Source: Paralvinella palmiformis (Eukaryota; Annelida; Polychaeta; Terebellida; Alvinellidae). Taken from it: a stretch of DNA of 64,000 nt. The stretch lies in contig JAODUP010000488.1 of assembly GCA_025642065.1 (NCBI GenBank), positions 703,501 through 767,500 on the forward strand, given 5' to 3'. The notes beneath the pieces were generated by a model, which was not told the origin of the DNA, ran no database searches, and saw nothing but the letters and a program-made list of their open reading frames with translations. Below are positions 58,555-64,000 of this stretch, piece by piece (position 1 is the stretch's first letter; every line of letters starts with the position of its first letter). The translations under genes were made by a program, and so were the position numbers.

Positions 58555-58630
58555 ACACATATAAACCGGATTCGAACACGCCGTCTTGGGGATTATAATG
58601 CAGTGCTTTAGCCACTGCAATGTCTTCATT
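58555..58630 (-). mobile_element. tRNA-derived SINE head
   Basis: On the - strand, CAGTGGCTAAAGCACTGC gives an A box and GTTCGAATCCGG a B box. Confidence 0.5.
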
Positions 58631-58639
58631 CGAAGATGC

Positions 58640-59270
58640 TTTCATCAAATCGACTTTTAAATGAAAAACACTTTTATTAATAAAGAATACGTTGATGAAA
58701 ACGTATTTTAAATTGAAAGACTAAAAAAAACATCTGCATTCTAGCAGACTATTAAAGGAGAACCCAGCCCTTTTATTGGTGAGATAGTCCACGGCGATTG
58801 TCTGAATGTTGTCTTTAAGTTATCCTTTAGTAGACCATCCCGGTAACAAAATGTTTTCCTTCTTTCGGCGATTGCAATTGAGGTTCTCAGTTCGTCAATC
58901 GCTCCATGGCCGAGTTCCTTAGATGTATGGCCGCACGTAGCCAATGTGGAATAAAACATTCCATCATTCCTACGCGACATTGAAATAATGAAACGAGCGG
59001 CTGAAGATAAGCTTCGGTTCGTGCTACCTGATGATCATCATTCGGTTACATAATAAGAGCCATCCTTTAATCGTAGGCGGCACGCGATACAATTAACCCT
59101 TTTTTCTTCATGATTGTTGATGACGGTAAATGACCTCTTTGTGCCGCTGTTTAGTGATTCACTAGTCATTCTCTACACACATGCAGATGGAAATGTTTAC
59201 GAGGAGGAGACAGGCGTTTAGTAGTACAACGTAGAATCATTCTTTAGCAACCAGCAGACCTACAGGGCTG
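58640..59270. other. Intergenic, no supported gene
   Basis: An open frame on the - strand at 58741-58980 (79 codons) has no recognisable domain or splice partner. Confidence 0.5.
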
Positions 59271-59296
59271 GGTTGCGTTAACCATGTTACCCGTGT

Positions 59297-59456
59297 CTCT
59301 CTCACTGACTTACTGACTGACTCACTGACTGACTCAATAATTGACTCAATGGTTGACTCACTGACTCACTGATTACACTGACTGACTACTGACTGACTGA
59401 CTGACTGACTGACTGACTGACTCACTCACTCACTCACTCACTCACTCACTCACTCA
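59297..59456. repeat. (ACTG)n and (CACT)n tetranucleotide repeat
   Basis: CTGA tetranucleotides with interruptions pass into about ten CTCA units. Confidence 0.95.
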
Positions 59457-59819
59457 CACTTCTTACTATCATTGCAAAGTCTAACCAATACCAATCCTTA
59501 GCGCAGTATATAAAAGAAAACGTTGAAGCATCGTATAGTTAATGATATCGTATTTCAAACTAATATTTCACTTCATCATATGTTATGTTCTTACCAGTAC
59601 ACTACCTAGAAACACCCACTACCGCGGTAATTCCGATTTAAACTTCGACGATGAACTAGTCATTACAAGAATTAGGATAAACAAAGTTCAATTAGTGCAC
59701 ATCACCGATAACAGTCGACAAAATTCTATCGGGGACGCTTCAAGCGAGCCAGGAACTGTGCAGATATAGTATGGCCACATCGTATGCTCGTATACGATTT
59801 TGATACTATTCAACGCAAC

Positions 59820-60560
59820 CGTATCCTAGATGTTCTGCTTCAAGCTTCGAGATGTCAGTTGAATTCAAGACAGTTATTGAATCATTCCAGGATGACAGCC
59901 TTGCGCAGGATCTATTCACTTGGTACCCGACTGTCTCGGTTTCAATAGTTCGTGAACACTCCATCCTGTCTAACCAATCACTTGAAACGAATTACGCAGA
60001 TGATGTCGTTTTCATGGATGAAGAAAAACAACCATAGAATACGTAGCGGCTGAAATATTGAAAAGTAACGACCTAGTCATGAATGTAACAAAGACAGAGT
60101 TCATCCATATATACTTAGCATCATCTACAAAACCAATGATGATGGGCAGCCACTGCTAGCCAAGAACAAGTAGTGGCAAAACAATATTTCAATCTTTATG
60201 GAAATTCCATAACCGGAGATCCGACATTCTCCTGATGACAAGGTTCTGAATCTACAATGCATACTGCACGATATTGATGACGTACAGCTGGAACAGCTGA
60301 GCAGCATTAAAAGCAAAGTTGAATGCTACCATAAGGCAAGCCATCCCAAATATCTGTCAACTATCCGTGAAGACCGTAGGCCTAACAGCCAATTAGCCAA
60401 CAAAGCCCTATACTACAAGCAAAGATGGCCAATTCTCGTCCATGTCCTACCCATGCATCCAGATACACTAGCACAAAAGTTCTTAGAGTTTGCTGCGATG
60501 TGATCCAATATATATAATGCACGACAAGGCCACCACTCAACGAGCTTACTGGAAGTCATT
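59820..60560 (+). mobile_element. LINE reverse-transcriptase fragment (different clade)
   Basis: The frame near 59850-60037 encodes QDLFTWY and ETNYADDVVFMDEEK (YADD codons 59993-60004). A frameshift leads to EYVAAEILKSNDLVMNVTKT and EFIHI. This matches the reverse-transcriptase palm, with the DDxxF and KTEF positions of another non-LTR clade. Later frames contain only scraps. Stops and frameshifts make it inactive. Confidence 0.75.
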
Positions 60561-61035
60561 CGTCCAGACCTAAATCAAACAGGACAAAAGGACACCTCAA
60601 ACAAATGAGGCATCTTGCACAAGACAAGGACTGATAGCCAAGCCTCCGAAGGACTAATTGTAACTGCAGGTTATCATGAGATAACTACGACTCCAATATC
60701 TAGTTAACATACATAATCCAGAGTGGACTGGAAGATAATATATTAGTGACATTATTATTTTCCTGTGCATTTGATCTTTTTATCCCAATTTTATTACCGT
60801 GTTCTCGTTTCTTCTTCTCCCTATCTCGGTATCGGTGGTTCAGTTACCACCTCTGGTCGTCATCTCTTTACTGGACTAATAATTTAGTTAAATGGCTCTT
60901 ATTAGGTTATTATCGGCGAAGAAATTAGGAATTTCATACATAACAATGGTAATTATTTCTCTGTTTAATGATAACGTATCGCTATTATCAATCAGATGAT
61001 GACATTTTCTGGTCCTCCTCAGATTCTCGCCAATC

Positions 61036-61957
61036 ATGAATGCACTAACCGTCAGCTTGTTTACCGTTACCTTGGTGATGGCCGTGGTGTTGGCTTGTGT
61101 TCTCCCGGCAGATGGCAGCTCGTCACGCAACGATAACCCGGAGTTTGTTATCAGACAAGATGCTGCCACCAGGCGACTGCTGGGTTTCGGTCCCTCAAAG
61201 CAAAGGGTAAGTATTCATTTCTTTAAGAAAATGATAGAAAAATGGAGTAAATTTTGTGGATTATAAGGAAGTATACCAAAACTGATCTGATACAACTTTT
61301 CCACTTTTCCCACCATTTTCCTAAGACGTAAGATACCTTAAGACAACCATTACACTAAAACAACCACTCCCATACCACAACTAATATGCCGAGATGACTA
61401 ATACTCGTATCATAATAACTACCTCAAATTAATAATTTCCCCCAAAACAACTATTTCGGAAAGAAAATCTAATCTTCCAATACAACCATCCCGCCAATAC
61501 AACAGTTTTCCATCGATGGTCATTTCCCTAACACGATCATTTCCCAAACACTGTCACTACATTCAAACGGCTAGTCTGCTAAATCAGCCATTCCTATAAG
61601 ATAACCGATTTCTAAGACAACCACTCCCTATAGACAGCTACTGCCTTAAGAAGGTCTTTCACCTAAGATAGTCCTTCACCATGACAGTCATTCGTCTAAG
61701 ATAGTCATTCCTATTACGGCCAGTTGTTGTATTATTTCTACTATATTAGTCCGATGCGCTTTTAATATAGCACCACTAGTACATGTAGATTGTTTTATCG
61801 TTACATTAAAACCTCTTTCCACGACTACCTGCCTTAACAGACCAAGAACCTAGAAGAAACTTAAAATAATCTTCCACTTCATTGCCCGTCTTGGTTACAT
61901 AACAGGGGATTTGTCTGAAACGATCGCCTATTTTATGGATTCCCCGATCTTTTAACG

Positions 61958-61996
<39 letters not shown>

Positions 61997-62013
61997 GCAT
62001 TCATGCATGCATG

Positions 62014-62060
<47 letters not shown>

Positions 62061-62166
62061 GTATATTTGTGCGTGAGTGTATGTTTGTGTGTGTGTGTTT
62101 AGTATACATTTATACCTCCCGTATATACATACATACATATTTACATACATATATACATACGATAAA

Positions 62167-62212
<46 letters not shown>

Positions 62213-62447
62213 TATATGTACACAATACATACACATATACACACACACGCACACACATAAAATACATATAGCCCCGTAACTATCCAAATCTGTCTAGAAC
62301 TGATCTATAACACTACCACAGTTCCTTCATTAATTAGCCATTAGTCGCTATATCTGATGAACATTTCGTTACATTGGGAAGTCACTCGGCGCAGAACTGA
62401 CCGTAAAACAGCAACATTTGTATCAACTAAATGCACCAATTCCGTTT

Positions 62448-62522
<75 letters not shown>

Positions 62523-62701
62523 ATGTTTCGGTTGATGACCAATACCCTGTCTATCCCTTGTCTCCGCAGTGTCTCTGGCAGATGGACGAATGCAATCCGT
62601 ACCTTGATATCTGTTGTAAGGGTATGAAGTGTGCCAATGCCATCGGTAGCTACTGCAGAGTGGGCGCCGAGAAATGCTATTGTGTGCCCATCTCCTACTG
62701 A
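61036..62701 (+). CDS. Secreted cysteine-rich (knottin-like) peptide precursor, two exons
   Basis: Exon 61036-61206 (57 codons) and exon 62570-62701 (43 codons and TGA) join in phase 0 into a 100-residue precursor. The donor is AGG|GTAAGT and the acceptor CTCCGCAG. Residues 1 to about 27 form a signal peptide with a long hydrophobic core ending near LPADG. Residues 28-57 are a cysteine-free spacer with basic sites RR (46-47) and KQR (55-57). The domain starts exactly at exon 2 and has cysteines at precursor positions 58, 65, 72, 73, 78, 86, 93 and 95: C-6-C-6-CC-4-C-7-C-6-C-1-C. The C-C-CC-C-C core and terminal CxC recall inhibitor cystine knots of the agatoxin-like type, except that the usual inner CxC is C-7-C. 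The product could be a venom or mucus peptide, a defence peptide or an endogenous neuropeptide; the sequence does not decide. An acceptor at 61021 suggests an upstream noncoding exon. Confidence 0.8.
61962..62268. repeat. Microsatellite-rich intron of the cysteine-rich peptide gene
   Basis: (AC)n at about 61962-61992 is followed by (AT)n at 62017-62056, degenerate CATA/TACA units, (AT)n at 62170-62205 and ACAC-rich sequence. Upstream, 61320-61720 is a degenerate C- and A-rich stretch of the form CCTAAGACAACCATTCC. Confidence 0.9.
62450..62519. repeat. Long (AT)n run, ~70 bp, close to exon 2 acceptor
   Basis: About 35 TA units end only 50 bp upstream of the exon 2 acceptor of the cysteine-rich peptide gene, and so replace much of the usual branch-point and pyrimidine region. 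Confidence 0.95.
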
Positions 62702-62799
62702 GAGTCGAGTTTGAGAGTTCTAGGTCACCAGTTTGTGTTTAGACAGAAACACGTGCGTTTACGCGCACACTCACAAACACCTCCGCTCACAAACACACA

Positions 62800-62800
62800 T

Positions 62801-62858
<58 letters not shown>
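62800..62858. repeat. (CA)n microsatellite in the 3' UTR
   Basis: About 29 CA units, starting 100 bp after the stop codon of the cysteine-rich peptide gene and before its likely polyadenylation signal. Confidence 0.95.
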
Positions 62859-62860
<2 letters not shown>

Positions 62861-63023
62861 ACATGTATGCTGGCACACCTATACCCATGGTTTTCATCTA
62901 AAAGTGTCGGTTTCTAAAAGAAAATTTGTTCTCTGTACACAAAACCCAGGTGTTATTATATTATATAAGAAAACAAATTTCAATTGTATTTAAATGTTTT
63001 TAATTGTTTTATCGATGAATGAC

Positions 63024-63029
63024 AATAAA
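63024..63029 (+). terminator. Polyadenylation signal AATAAA for the cysteine-rich peptide gene
   Basis: First AATAAA after the stop codon at 62701, about 320 bases downstream. Confidence 0.5.
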
Positions 63030-63454
63030 TACTTTGGTTTATTTAAATATAAATGCATCTACTTATCTTCGTTGTATTTTCTCTCTGAAATATCTGGTAG
63101 AAACGCCAGACTAACGCGTCAATTTAGTAATAAAAACACACCACCAGATGGAGCTACTGCTTGCAATACAACAATGTTAATTACCACTGTCTATCATAAA
63201 TAATGTGAAAGTAAATGGATTATCTGAGCCGACAAAGATCAGATTCGAAATTCCAATTTGTCTCACGATTAGAAGAATCAACGGAAATTGGTGTTTTACT
63301 TCATTAGTCACAAGGTAGAATCCAAACTGTTTATAAATAGCATTGTAAATCGCACGTTCAAAGCGACTTCAGATCTATCAAATGTGGATTTTCACAACGA
63401 AAAAAAAAACCCGAGGGAATCAAACGCTCTTTAAAGAAGCATTAATTCAGATAA

Positions 63455-63585
63455 TGATGTAGGGGTGTCTCAATGGCCAAACTTGTAGCCCGATTGGTCA
63501 CAGATCTCTAGTATCTTGGTTCAAACCCAAATCTGGCTAAGTCAGAAAGGTATTTCATTTTGTGTTCAGCTAAAAAATGACCTTC
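63455..63585 (+). mobile_element. tRNA-derived SINE, diverged
   Basis: GTCTCAATGGCCAAACTTG is an A-box-like part and TTGGTTCAAACCCAAATC a B box. They are followed by AAAGGTATTTCATTTTGTGT, similar to the core (GGTGTTTCATCTTTAA) of SINE family 1. Confidence 0.5.
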
Positions 63586-63667
63586 AAACAGCAACTTTTT
63601 ACAATAATAATAATGTTGATACTTCTGATGATAATTTCGCAATAGTTACTTGTAAAATCAGAAATAC

Positions 63668-64000
63668 CAATCAACCAAGGAACAAACCCAGTAACCAATC
63701 AACCAACCAACATCAAAATACAATAAATCAGCATACTAACCTATCGATCAATATACCACCCAATCGATCGATCGACCGATCAGCCAACTCCGCGGCAGAT
63801 GGAGAAAAACAACAAACCAACCAACTGCCAAGTAATAAACCAACCTATCTACCAATAAACCAACCATCCAACCAACATATAAACCAATCAACCAATCAAC
63901 CAATAAACCTACCAACCAAACAGCCAACCAACACATCAACCGATCAACCAACCAACAAACCGATCAACCAACCACCAAATAAACCAACCAACAAGCCACC
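63668..64000 (+). repeat. Degenerate CCAA/AACC simple repeat, runs off the right edge
   Basis: AACCAACCAATCAACC-like words like those at 46610-47585, with some GATCGATCGACCGATC. An open frame on the other strand (63748-63951) is only Trp/Leu/Val-rich repeat translation. Confidence 0.9.

Noticed and set aside
59542..59769. 75-codon frame with a hydrophobic, signal-like N-terminus
   Set aside because: Only one cysteine, no domain, no splice partner, and it is flanked by a LINE fragment and simple repeats; not enough to call a gene.
62003..62271. Tyr/Ile/His-rich frames
   Set aside because: Translation of AT, CATA and CACA microsatellites inside the intron of the cysteine-rich peptide gene.

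Overview
This window is animal (metazoan) nuclear DNA. It is AT-rich, with long introns bounded by GT-AG sites, few and widely spaced genes, and many AT, CA, CAGA and CCAA simple repeats. It also carries tRNA-derived SINEs, non-LTR retrotransposon (LINE) debris and cut-and-paste DNA transposons. Gene content and the style of SINE tail (GGCCGTAAAACA followed by an ATC- or AAC-rich end) suggest a lophotrochozoan, most likely a mollusc. That placement is an inference from repeat style and protein resemblance, not a database result.

Layout. From 659 to 2785 (- strand) lie the first four coding exons of a thymidine phosphorylase gene (TYMP); its 3' part runs off the left edge. A pogo/Tigger-like MITE (14-647) lies inside its fourth intron, immediately after the exon 4 splice donor. 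From 6201 to 12160 (- strand) is a complete six-exon DNAJB13 gene, whose product is the J-domain protein of ciliary radial spokes. It has an RFX-type X-box about 60 bp upstream of its ATG. A degraded hAT element (12366-13944) with an 8-bp target duplication lies just upstream. From 14502 to 17021 (+) is a decayed DUF4806-domain gene. A LINE fragment follows (18320-19596). From 22275 to 32075 (+) is a complete nine-coding-exon TCP11-like gene (TCP11L1), with a CRE palindrome and a likely noncoding first exon upstream.

From about 32.4 to 61 kb I find no convincing intact gene. This stretch holds microsatellites, several minisatellites (39-, 17-, 50- and 14-bp units), an hAT transposase remnant with a TTF-type zinc finger (44353-44962), at least four LINE reverse-transcriptase fragments, SINEs in both orientations, and roughly 1 kb of CCAA-like sequence with a TTGG-like counterpart about 0.5 kb away.

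At the right end (61036-62701, +) is a two-exon gene for a 100-residue secreted precursor that ends in an eight-cysteine, knottin-like domain. It is the most novel-looking gene here. A TATA box and a noncoding exon with a strong donor near 54.8-54.96 kb could be its promoter and first exon.

The genes do not form one pathway. DNAJB13 is an axonemal protein and TCP11 relatives are known mainly from sperm, so a shared ciliary/sperm theme is possible but weakly supported. All exon boundaries were read by eye from splice sites, reading frame and family resemblance.
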